Made by a program: the position numbers and the translations under genes. From positions 1 through 11,980 of the forward strand of contig JADFKI010000091.1 in the NCBI GenBank assembly GCA_022565015.1: 11,980 nt of DNA. Direction: 5' to 3'. Positions within the stretch are counted from its first letter, which is position 1, and each line of letters starts with the position of its first letter. Shown one piece after another: positions 6,365 to 11,980 of the stretch. Source of the stretch: Chloroflexota bacterium (GTDB lineage Bacteria; Chloroflexota; Dehalococcoidia; Lucifugimonadales; JADFKI01). Below the pieces are notes generated by a model that saw only the letters and a list, made by a program, of their open reading frames with translations, did not search any database and was not told the origin of the DNA.

Positions 6365-7207
6365 ATGGCTGAATACGCACATCCGGAATCGCTGGTAAGC
6401 ACGGAATGGGTGACAGAGCACGGCGGCGACGCGAACGTCCGCCTCGTTGAGGTAGACGTGGACACCGCTGCGTACGACGAAGGCCACATCGCGGGAGCGG
6501 TGGGCTGGAACTGGCAGAGCCAGCTTCAACAGGCCCTACAGCGAGATATTGTTAGCGGAGACGAGATGGCCCAGCTGCTCGGTAGCTCGGGAATAGGCAA
6601 CGACACCACGGTTGTGCTTTACGGCGACAACAACAACTGGTTCGCGGCATGGGCATTCTGGCAGTTGAAATACTACGGTCACCGGGACGTTAAGCTGATG
6701 AACGGCGGCAGAGCCAAGTGGGTCGCGGAGAGCAGGCCGTTAAGCTCGGACGCCGCGAGCCATGCCCCGGCTACGTACAGCGTTTCTTCGCCCAATGAAG
6801 ACATCAGGGCGTACCGGGACTACGTGCTTCAAGCGGTAAACGCCGGAAACATCGCGCTGGTGGACGTGCGTTCGCCCGATGAGTACTCGGGAAAGCTGCT
6901 GGCCCCGCCGGCATTGCCGCAGGAGGGAGCCCAGAGAGGCGGCCATATCCCTGGAGCGGCAAACATACCCTGGGCCACCGCCGTCAACGATGACGGAACG
7001 TTCAAATCGGCGGACGAGCTCGCCGAGATTTACGGCGGCAAGGGAGTGGACGGCAGCAAGGAGACCATCGCATACTGTCGCATAGGTGAGCGGTCGTCCC
7101 ACACATGGTTTGCCCTGAGCGAGCTGCTTGGCTACGACAACGTACGCAACTACGACGGCTCCTGGACGGAATGGGGCAGCATCGTGAGGGCGCCCATAGA
7201 GCGCTAG
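6365..7207 (+). CDS. Thiosulfate/3-mercaptopyruvate sulfurtransferase, two-domain rhodanese
   Basis: This 280-residue cytoplasmic enzyme moves a sulfane sulfur from thiosulfate or 3-mercaptopyruvate to cyanide or another thiol acceptor through a cysteine persulfide. The N-terminal rhodanese domain (about 10-125) is non-catalytic: its loop reads LYGDNNNW with Asp88 where a cysteine would be. The C-terminal domain (about 145-280) has the active loop CRIGERS (238-244, Cys238) followed by SHTWFALSELLG and NYDGSWTEWGS. That loop and tail closely match actinobacterial CysA2-type sulfurtransferases as I remember them. I chose ATG 6365 because AGGAGG (6351-6356) lies 8 nt upstream; a TTG at 6305 is part of the -35 box instead. 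It is transcribed alone or with little else: its own promoter lies upstream and a strong terminator downstream. Thiosulfate preference over mercaptopyruvate cannot be settled from sequence. Confidence 0.93.
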   Translation: MAEYAHPESLVSTEWVTEHGGDANVRLVEVDVDTAAYDEGHIAGAVGWNWQSQLQQALQRDIVSGDEMAQLLGSSGIGNDTTVVLYGDNNNWFAAWAFWQLKYYGHRDVKLMNGGRAKWVAESRPLSSDAASHAPATYSVSSPNEDIRAYRDYVLQAVNAGNIALVDVRSPDEYSGKLLAPPALPQEGAQRGGHIPGAANIPWATAVNDDGTFKSADELAEIYGGKGVDGSKETIAYCRIGERSSHTWFALSELLGYDNVRNYDGSWTEWGSIVRAPIER

Positions 7208-7266
7208 TCCCTGAGGGTCGCAAGGAGTACGCCGGAGCGGCGGCTGGTACTTTGCAGGTATGATAT

Positions 7267-7298
7267 GCGGGGGCGGTCTGATTGCGGGCCGCCCCCGC
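7267..7298 (+). terminator. Intrinsic terminator after the sulfurtransferase gene
   Basis: GCGGGGGCGG (7267-7276) pairs perfectly with CCGCCCCCGC (7289-7298), extendable by three more pairs (two of them G-T) into the loop. The T-rich tail CTTCTTT follows. It lies 59 nt after the stop at 7207. Confidence 0.8.
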
Positions 7299-7309
7299 CT
7301 TCTTTGTGG

Positions 7310-7321
7310 ACATGCCCATGT
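7310..7321. promoter_or_regulatory. Small inverted repeat upstream of the MFS gene
   Basis: ACATG and CATGT flank a CC spacer, 21 nt before the GTG at 7342. It could be an operator for the MFS gene, but it is short and may be chance; no good promoter hexamers are evident around it. Confidence 0.2.
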
Positions 7322-7341
7322 GAATAGATTATCTTGGGCGG

Positions 7342-8583
7342 GTGAGTATGTCGGGCTATACAAGACGTACCAGCCGGCTCAAGCGGCCCTACGTCGTGCT
7401 GACGCTGGTGAGCATCGCAGAGTTCATGGCGATGTCCATCTGGTTCTCCTTTTCTGCAATCAAGCCGCTTATCTCGGAGCAGTGGGAGATATCAAACACC
7501 GACACCGGACTCATCCTGGCCGCATTCCAGACTGGATACATATTGGCCGTGCCGGTGTTAGGGTATCTGGCGGACGTCTACAACGTGCGCAAGGTCTTCG
7601 CCCTGTCGGCCCTTGCCGCGGCGGCCCTCAACCTGGCATTTGCCCTGCTCTCGACGGGCATGCTGTCCGCCCTCGTCCTCCGCTTCATGGTGGGTCTCGC
7701 GATGGCCGGCGTCTACACACCCGGCATCAAGCTTCTCTCCTACTGGTTCCCACCGGAGCAGCGAGGCCGGGCCGTGGGCGTCTTCGTGGGCGCCCTGGTG
7801 GCGGGCTCGGCGTCGCCCTATCTTCTGGCCCCGCTGGCGCAGTCCTTTGGCTGGCAGTCGCTCGTTTTCGTGACCGTGGCCGCAGCCGTCGCCGCCGCGG
7901 CCATCATGGTCTTCGTCGTGCCGGACTCGGATGAAGCCCCGATCTCTTCCGGTCGGAGATACAACTTCGCGATTCTAAAGGACAAGCCCATGGCCCTCAT
8001 GAACGCGGGCTATACGGCCCACATGTGGGAGCTCTACGCCATGTGGGCCTGGATTGGGCCCTTCCTGGTATTCGTCCTCACGCAGCAGGGGCGGTCGGAA
8101 TCGTCGGCCATCTCCTTCGGAGGGCTGCTGGCATTTCTGATTGTGGCCGTGGGAGCTCCCGCATCGGCATTTGCGGGAATAATCAGCGACAGGATAGGCC
8201 GCACCGTGGTCGCAGGGCTCTTTCTGGCGGTCAGCGCGATAATATCGCTGTTCTTTGGATTCTTGGTCGCAGCTCCGTTGGCCCTGATCGCCGTCATAGG
8301 CGTCGTTTACGGGTTCGCGATCGTTGGCGACTCGCCCGTGTTTTCCGCGGGCATTACGGAGCTCTCGCCCGAAGACAACAAGGGGGCGGCGCTGGGCGTC
8401 CAATCGCTCCTTGGATTCGGAATCACGATCGTGTCAATAGCGCTATTCGGGTTTATCGTGGACAGCCTTGGATGGGAGGCGGCATTTTTCGTGCTGGGCG
8501 CCGGAGCCCTGGTGGGGCCGTTGGCCATGATCGCGCTGAGACGCATGCCCGAGTCGGTCAAAATGGCGGGCGGGCGTAGATGA
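7342..8583 (+). CDS. 12-TM MFS transporter, substrate unknown
   Basis: This 413-residue membrane protein has the two-times-six helix layout of the major facilitator superfamily. A motif A copy occurs in each half: GYLADVYNVRK (74-84) and GIISDRIGR (279-287). A central cytoplasmic loop spans about 193-215. TM4-TM5 contain YTPGIKLLSYWFPPEQRGRAVG. TM7 carries the charged segment HMWELYAMWAWIGP (227-240, with His227 and Glu230), which I remember from CynX/NarK-like and other anion or unknown-substrate MFS proteins. The start is GTG at 7342 or ATG at 7348; the ribosome site is ambiguous. A terminator separates it from the sulfurtransferase, so the two are probably separate units. A sulfur-compound substrate suggested by that neighbour would be speculation. 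It converges on thyX with a 119-nt gap. Confidence 0.9.
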   Translation: MSMSGYTRRTSRLKRPYVVLTLVSIAEFMAMSIWFSFSAIKPLISEQWEISNTDTGLILAAFQTGYILAVPVLGYLADVYNVRKVFALSALAAAALNLAFALLSTGMLSALVLRFMVGLAMAGVYTPGIKLLSYWFPPEQRGRAVGVFVGALVAGSASPYLLAPLAQSFGWQSLVFVTVAAAVAAAAIMVFVVPDSDEAPISSGRRYNFAILKDKPMALMNAGYTAHMWELYAMWAWIGPFLVFVLTQQGRSESSAISFGGLLAFLIVAVGAPASAFAGIISDRIGRTVVAGLFLAVSAIISLFFGFLVAAPLALIAVIGVVYGFAIVGDSPVFSAGITELSPEDNKGAALGVQSLLGFGITIVSIALFGFIVDSLGWEAAFFVLGAGALVGPLAMIALRRMPESVKMAGGRR

Positions 8584-8660
8584 CGGACCGATGCGCTTTT
8601 GCGGTTCCTTCAACAGGCTATCCGACGATAATCTTGATCTCGTATTGGACGGGAAGAACA

Positions 8661-8673
8661 GCGCCTTGAGCGC
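8661..8673. terminator. Weak hairpin between convergent genes
   Basis: GCGC (8661-8664) and GCGC (8670-8673) enclose a 5-nt loop in the 119-nt gap between the MFS gene and thyX. The stem is only 4 bp. It is the only hairpin I see in the convergent gap; termination here may use another mechanism. Confidence 0.2.
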
Positions 8674-8702
8674 AGATTATAAAGAGCAGTTGAGAACGAA
8701 AA

Positions 8703-9506
8703 TCAGACCTTGGAATACTTCGGCGTCGCGGTCCTCGTCCCGTCGGGCAGCTCATCGATGGTAAAGTCGCCGAACAAGAGCGGCGCCTCCTTCTGAAGCT
8801 CCTCCAGCACTCTCAGCGCCAGGTTTCGGATCTCCACGTCGGCAAACACGGCCCCGCGCATCTCGATGAAATGCCGCCACGCCCGCACGTTGCCCGTCAC
8901 GAAGATCTTCGTCTCCGTGGCGTTGGGCAGCACGGCCCTGGCCGCCTGGCGGACGGCCTTCCGGTGGTCGGTCCTCGACTCGAACTTGTCGCGGGGTATA
9001 GCCGCCTGCAAGACCTCGACCAGCCTGTCGTAGCTCTCCGAAGCCGCCTCCAGCGCGCCCTTTATGATCAGTCCGGCCTCTTCGGCGTCGCCGTCCATCA
9101 TCGCCAGCGCGGGGGGGAGTACGAACGGCGCGTCGGTCTCGTCGACGTAGCGCTGGGACCGTTGGCTGTATGCGAAGCCCGCTCTATGCCGGACGAGCTC
9201 GTGGGTGAGGCTGCGGGACACGCCGGTGAAGACAAAGCCGTAGTTTACGTGCTCGAACACGCTGCCGTCCTTGGAGGAGAGCAGGTTCGTGACGAACTCT
9301 TCGATGTCCCGACGGCCTCGACCGTAGCTCATATAGCAGAGCCGCGCGGAGATCTCGATCACCGCCGCCGACTCGTCGTCGCCCGCCCGTATGCTGTCCG
9401 GTATGCCTGGAACGCCCTCGTCGGCTAGAAACGCCGCTACCTGCTCCCAGTCCACGGAGGGCCTGCTCACCAGGTACACCTTGGGTTCTGAGATGAATTT
9501 GGTCAT
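8703..9506 (-). CDS. thyX: FAD-dependent thymidylate synthase ThyX
   Basis: ThyX makes dTMP from dUMP using methylene-tetrahydrofolate, FAD and NADPH, in the cytoplasm; it replaces ThyA. The 267-residue protein has the family's SVFEHVNYGF segment (82-91) and HELVRHRAGFAYSQRSQRY (102-120). The dUMP-binding C-terminal part is also clear: NVRAWRHFIEMRGAVFADVEIR (206-227). The signature is unusual in having eight rather than seven residues between RHR (106-108) and the following serine (117). The protein is somewhat longer than the roughly 220-250 residues I associate with the family, mainly through N-terminal and 125-150 insertions. ATG at 9506 is preceded by GAGGA about 7 nt upstream. A terminator and an extended -10 promoter just upstream indicate transcription on its own. 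No thyA is visible in the window. Confidence 0.95.
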   Translation of the reverse strand: MTKFISEPKVYLVSRPSVDWEQVAAFLADEGVPGIPDSIRAGDDESAAVIEISARLCYMSYGRGRRDIEEFVTNLLSSKDGSVFEHVNYGFVFTGVSRSLTHELVRHRAGFAYSQRSQRYVDETDAPFVLPPALAMMDGDAEEAGLIIKGALEAASESYDRLVEVLQAAIPRDKFESRTDHRKAVRQAARAVLPNATETKIFVTGNVRAWRHFIEMRGAVFADVEIRNLALRVLEELQKEAPLLFGDFTIDELPDGTRTATPKYSKV

Positions 9507-9589
9507 CTTACTTCCTCACTGGTCTGAGCGCTCGGCCTCAAGACGAAAATACAATTTCAATGTCTCAACGCGCTACATTCCGGAAGCAA

Positions 9590-9598
9590 ATTATAACA
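9590..9598 (-). promoter_or_regulatory. Extended -10 promoter of thyX
   Basis: On the minus strand the sequence reads TGTTATAAT, a perfect TATAAT (9590-9595) with an upstream TGn extension. No good -35 is visible, which fits extended -10 promoters. The predicted start near 9583 gives a leader of about 75 nt. The promoter sits just downstream of the E2 terminator. Confidence 0.6.
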
Positions 9599-9638
9599 GG
9601 AACGGAATCGAAGCTGGGCGCGTCCTTGCCCAAAAAGA

Positions 9639-9667
9639 ACCGGCGTCGATGAAAGCTCGACGCCGGT
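9639..9667 (-). terminator. Intrinsic terminator after the E2 gene
   Basis: ACCGGCGTCGA (9639-9649) and TCGACGCCGGT (9657-9667) form a perfect 11-bp stem with a 7-nt loop. Read on the minus strand it is followed by TCTTTTT, a classic U-tract. It begins 32 nt after the E2 stop codon. Confidence 0.9.
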
Positions 9668-9699
9668 CAATTATGCGAATAGATGAGTGTAACGAGGTC

Positions 9700-11268
9700 C
9701 TATAGCAACAGGTTCATGGGGGTCTCCAGAAGCCTCTTGACCTCTACCAGGAATTGAGCGCCCTGCGCGCCGTCGACGATGCGGTGGTCCGCGGATAACG
9801 TCGCGTTCATGACCTCGCGAACGACGACCTCGTCGTCTCGAACGACCGGCCTCTTGGACACGGTGCCCACGGCCAGCACGGCGGTCTGCGGCGGCTGGAT
9901 GATGGCGATGAAGCTGGTGACGTCGAACATGCCCAGGTTGCTTATGGCGAAGGTGCCTCCGGTGTATTCGTCTGGGTGCAGCGTCCCGCGTTGGGCCCGC
10001 TCCGCGAGGTCCTTGCTGGCGATGGCTATCTGTTTTAGAGACTTGCCGCCGCAATCGAGGATAGCCGGCATGATCAGCCCATCTTCGACGGCTATTGCCA
10101 CGCCGACGTTGATGCCGTCGTTCATCTGCACGCCGTCGTCGACGTAGTAGGCGTTAAAGGTCGGGTATTTGCCCAGCGTCTGGACGCAGGCCGTGATGAT
10201 CATGTCGTTTACCGTCGTGTGTACGTCCTCCGCCTCCATCGCGGCGTTAATCTGCCGCCTCAGGGCCATGGCCTCGGTCATGTCGATCTCCGAGGAAACA
10301 TAGAAGTGAGGCTTCTCCTGCTTGCTTCTGATCGTGACCCTCGCGACTTGCTGACGCATCCGCGACAGGGGTATCTTTTCCCCCTGCGTCGCGGGCCTTA
10401 GCTCGGCAGTCCCTGGCGCCGATGATGTCACGGCGACCTCCGGTTCGGGCGCCGGCACTGCCTCGACAGTAGTAGGCGTAGGTGGTGGTGTGGCAGCCTG
10501 CGGCGGGGGTGTTGGCGCAGCCTGAGCTGCGGGCAATTCGATGGCCGCAGCTGCCGGCTGTGCCTCGTCTATCGTCGCCCCGAGAGCCTCTGATACGGAT
10601 TCCGCGACGGGCGCCGGCGTCGCGGGTGCAGCTGCCGGCTGCGCCTCGTCTGTCATTGACCCGAGGGCCTCTGATACGGATTCCGCGACGGGCGCCGGCG
10701 TCGCGGGTGCAGCCTCCGCCGCCCCGGCAACACCGGCCTCAGGCGCTGCAACGGCCTGCCGAGAGGACTCGACGTAGGACAGGACGTCGTCTTTGGTTAT
10801 TCTTCCGCCGGGTCCGGTGCCTGTGATCGCGGCCAGGTCGACGCCGTTCTCATCGGCAAGCCTTCGGGCTACCGGCGACGCCCTCACGGTAGCTACCGGG
10901 GCTGGTATGGACTCTTTGACCGGCGCCGCTGCTTGAGTATCGGGTTCTGCCATTGGAGGTATGGCCTCCTCTGATATTTTAGTCTCAGGCTGTTTAGCTG
11001 TCGCGGTTTCAACGTCGGGCACCTGCTCTCCGGGTTCGCCGACGATGGCTATGATCTGCCCGACCGGTACGGTGGTCCCCTCTGAGACGAGTATCTTGTG
11101 GAGTATCCCGGAGGCGTAGGACTCGAACTCCACCACCGCCTTGTCCGTTTCGATTTCGGCGATGGCCTCGCCCATCTCGACCTGGGAGCCCTCGGCCTTC
11201 AGCCACCGTACGACAGTGCCTTCCTGCATGTCATACCCCATTTGGGGCATGGTCAATTCGATAGCCAG
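9700..11268 (-). CDS. pdhC: 2-oxoacid (probably pyruvate) dehydrogenase E2, dihydrolipoyl acyltransferase
   Basis: E2 is the core of the 2-oxoacid dehydrogenase complex: its lipoyl arm takes the acyl group from E1 and its catalytic domain passes it to CoA. From a CTG start the protein has 522 residues. The lipoyl domain is at about 1-78 (ETDKAVVE, lipoyl Lys43). The E1/E3-binding domain is at 128-166 (SPVARRLADENGVDLAAITGTGPGGRITKDDV). An Ala/Pro-rich linker spans 167-297 and contains a 27-residue tandem repeat. The catalytic domain spans about 298-522 and ends with ADHRIVDG (His494, Asp498). I prefer CTG 11268 because TAAGGGGGTG lies just upstream and it gives the usual MAIELTMPQMG start. 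TTG 11256 and ATG 11250 would begin inside the first lipoyl strand, with no ribosome site near. It follows E1beta by 96 nt. Pyruvate, branched-chain oxoacid or acetoin substrates are all possible. Confidence 0.92.
   Translation of the reverse strand: MAIELTMPQMGYDMQEGTVVRWLKAEGSQVEMGEAIAEIETDKAVVEFESYASGILHKILVSEGTTVPVGQIIAIVGEPGEQVPDVETATAKQPETKISEEAIPPMAEPDTQAAAPVKESIPAPVATVRASPVARRLADENGVDLAAITGTGPGGRITKDDVLSYVESSRQAVAAPEAGVAGAAEAAPATPAPVAESVSEALGSMTDEAQPAAAPATPAPVAESVSEALGATIDEAQPAAAAIELPAAQAAPTPPPQAATPPPTPTTVEAVPAPEPEVAVTSSAPGTAELRPATQGEKIPLSRMRQQVARVTIRSKQEKPHFYVSSEIDMTEAMALRRQINAAMEAEDVHTTVNDMIITACVQTLGKYPTFNAYYVDDGVQMNDGINVGVAIAVEDGLIMPAILDCGGKSLKQIAIASKDLAERAQRGTLHPDEYTGGTFAISNLGMFDVTSFIAIIQPPQTAVLAVGTVSKRPVVRDDEVVVREVMNATLSADHRIVDGAQGAQFLVEVKRLLETPMNLLL
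10547..10708 (-). repeat. 81-bp tandem duplication in the E2 linker
   Basis: Two copies, 10547-10627 and 10628-10708, share an 81-bp period. A 46-bp block (10586-10631 and 10667-10712) is identical. Each copy encodes 27 residues of the type APATPAPVAESVSEALG followed by a DEAQPAA end, so reading frame and linker character are preserved. Confidence 0.92.
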
Positions 11269-11272
11269 AACG

Positions 11273-11282
11273 CACCCCCTTA
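11273..11282 (-). promoter_or_regulatory. Ribosome binding site that decides the E2 start
   Basis: On the minus strand this reads TAAGGGGGTG, 9/10 to the ideal TAAGGAGGTG. The G-run ends 6 nt before CTG (11268-11266) but 18 nt before the nearest in-frame TTG. The GTG inside it is in another frame that closes quickly. Confidence 0.65.
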
Positions 11283-11364
11283 ACGGTCGATGGAAGTCTT
11301 CTTAGCTTTAGTAATTATGCCGGAGCTCCCCATTCGAAATAGGATTCGGACCATCAAGGCGCGG

Positions 11365-11980
11365 TCAGATTCCAAACGCGATTTCGATCGCGCGCAGCAC
11401 CTTGTCGGCGGTGGGTATGGTCGCGTCTTCCAGGTTCTTGGCATAAGGGGCGGGCACGTCCACACCCCCCACGCGTACGACGGGACCATCGAGGTCGTCG
11501 AACGCTTCCTCCTGGACCGTGCTGGCGATCTCGGCGGCAAACCCGCCCGTTCTCCAGGTCTCTTCGACGACGATCACGCGGTTCGTCTTTCGCACCGACC
11601 TCAATATCGAATCCATGTCCAGTGGCCGAAGCGTACGCAAGTCTATGACTTCGGCCTGCTTTCCGCTCTTCGCCTCAAGCTTCTCGGCCGCCTCCAGGGC
11701 CACGTGGGTCATTCTGGAATACGCCACGATGGTAACGTCGTCGCCCATCCTCTTGAGGGAGGCCCTTCCAAAGGGAATGTCGTACCACTCGTCGGGCACC
11801 TCTCCCTTCACGCCGTAAAGAAGGGAGTGCTCGGCGAATATGATCGGGTTATCGTCCTTTGTCGCCGTGCGGAACAGGCCGAGCGCATCGTATGGCGTGG
11901 CGGGCACGACAACCTTCAGGCCGGGCACGGAGGCGTACCAGTTTTCGAAGCTATGTGAATGGGTGGCGGCGAGCTGACCG
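11365..11980 (-). CDS. pdhB: 2-oxoacid dehydrogenase E1 beta subunit, 5' part cut by the window
   Basis: The reading frame is open to the window edge and begins GQLAATHSHSFENWYASVPGL, the usual continuation of E1beta, so only the C-terminal 204 residues are here. E1 (alpha2beta2) decarboxylates the 2-oxoacid with thiamine diphosphate and acylates the lipoyl group of E2. Visible parts are the end of the pyrimidine-binding domain (VVVPATPYDALGLFRTA, IIFAEHSLLYG) and the transketolase C-terminal domain (VTIVAYSRMTHVALEAAEKL, IDLRTLRPLD, VVEETWRTGGF, VGGVDVPAPYAKNLED). A GTG codon at 11928 is an internal valine, not a start. The E2 gene follows by 96 nt, giving the standard E1beta-E2 order. An E1alpha gene is expected just beyond the window. 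Confidence 0.93.
   Translation of the reverse strand, partial: GQLAATHSHSFENWYASVPGLKVVVPATPYDALGLFRTATKDDNPIIFAEHSLLYGVKGEVPDEWYDIPFGRASLKRMGDDVTIVAYSRMTHVALEAAEKLEAKSGKQAEVIDLRTLRPLDMDSILRSVRKTNRVIVVEETWRTGGFAAEIASTVQEEAFDDLDGPVVRVGGVDVPAPYAKNLEDATIPTADKVLRAIEIAFGI

Noticed and set aside
7260..7934. Plus-strand open frame of 224 codons spanning the terminator and the MFS gene start
   Set aside because: It runs through the terminator hairpin and the MFS N-terminus in another frame, and its composition (Arg/Gly/Pro-rich) is typical of a shifted frame.
8871..9428. Plus-strand open frame of 185 codons inside thyX
   Set aside because: The thyX frame on the other strand carries the conserved motifs. 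The + frame has no family features.
10547..10708. The 81-bp repeats as a CRISPR or mobile-element feature
   Set aside because: There are only two adjacent copies without spacers, in frame within the E2 linker; this is a coding tandem duplication.
11290..11958. Plus-strand open frame of 222 codons opposite E1beta
   Set aside because: The minus strand encodes an unmistakable E1beta C-terminal domain; the + frame is a shadow.

Overview
The window looks like a chromosomal segment of a free-living, GC-rich bacterium, most plausibly a member of the Chloroflexota (Dehalococcoidia / SAR202-like). That is an inference from the gene mix: an RskA-type anti-sigma factor, an LppX/LprAFG-type lipoprotein next to a 14-helix MFS exporter, an actinobacterial-type two-domain sulfurtransferase, a ThyX thymidylate synthase and a Gram-positive-style 2-oxoacid dehydrogenase E1beta/E2 pair. 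No transposase, integrase, CRISPR array, tRNA or rRNA was seen.

Layout, left half (+ strand). 220-822 is an ECF sigma factor whose end overlaps (by 11 nt) a membrane-spanning anti-sigma factor (812-1681) with a complete C-x25-H-x3-C-x2-C zinc motif and an RskA-like outer domain. 116 nt later lies a secreted protein with a C-terminal anchor (1798-2865). Its N-terminal domain resembles the outer domain of the anti-sigma factor, so the three genes may form one cell-envelope signalling unit. After a strong hairpin (2889-2923) come a lipoprotein of the LppX/LprAFG family (3120-3839) and a DHA2-type MFS transporter (3906-5375). This pairing matches the mycobacterial LprG-P55 lipid-export operon. 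A membrane-anchored TlpA/ResA-like thiol-disulfide protein follows (5531-6211).

Middle (+ strand). A two-domain sulfurtransferase (6365-7207) has its own sigma70-like promoter (TTGCAA-17-TATAGT) and ends in a GC-rich terminator (7267-7298). A 12-helix MFS transporter of unknown substrate follows (7342-8583).

Right half (- strand). Reading right to left: the 3' part of a 2-oxoacid dehydrogenase E1beta gene (cut by the window end), the E2 acyltransferase gene (9700-11268, probably starting at CTG), a perfect 11-bp terminator (9639-9667), an extended -10 promoter (9590-9598) and thyX (8703-9506), which converges on the MFS gene.

The observations most worth following are the sigma/anti-sigma/anchored look-alike trio, the LprG-P55-like pair outside mycobacteria, the probable CTG start of E2, and a one-residue expansion of the ThyX signature motif. 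Nothing here proves a wholly new system. The secreted RskA-like protein is the least explained gene.
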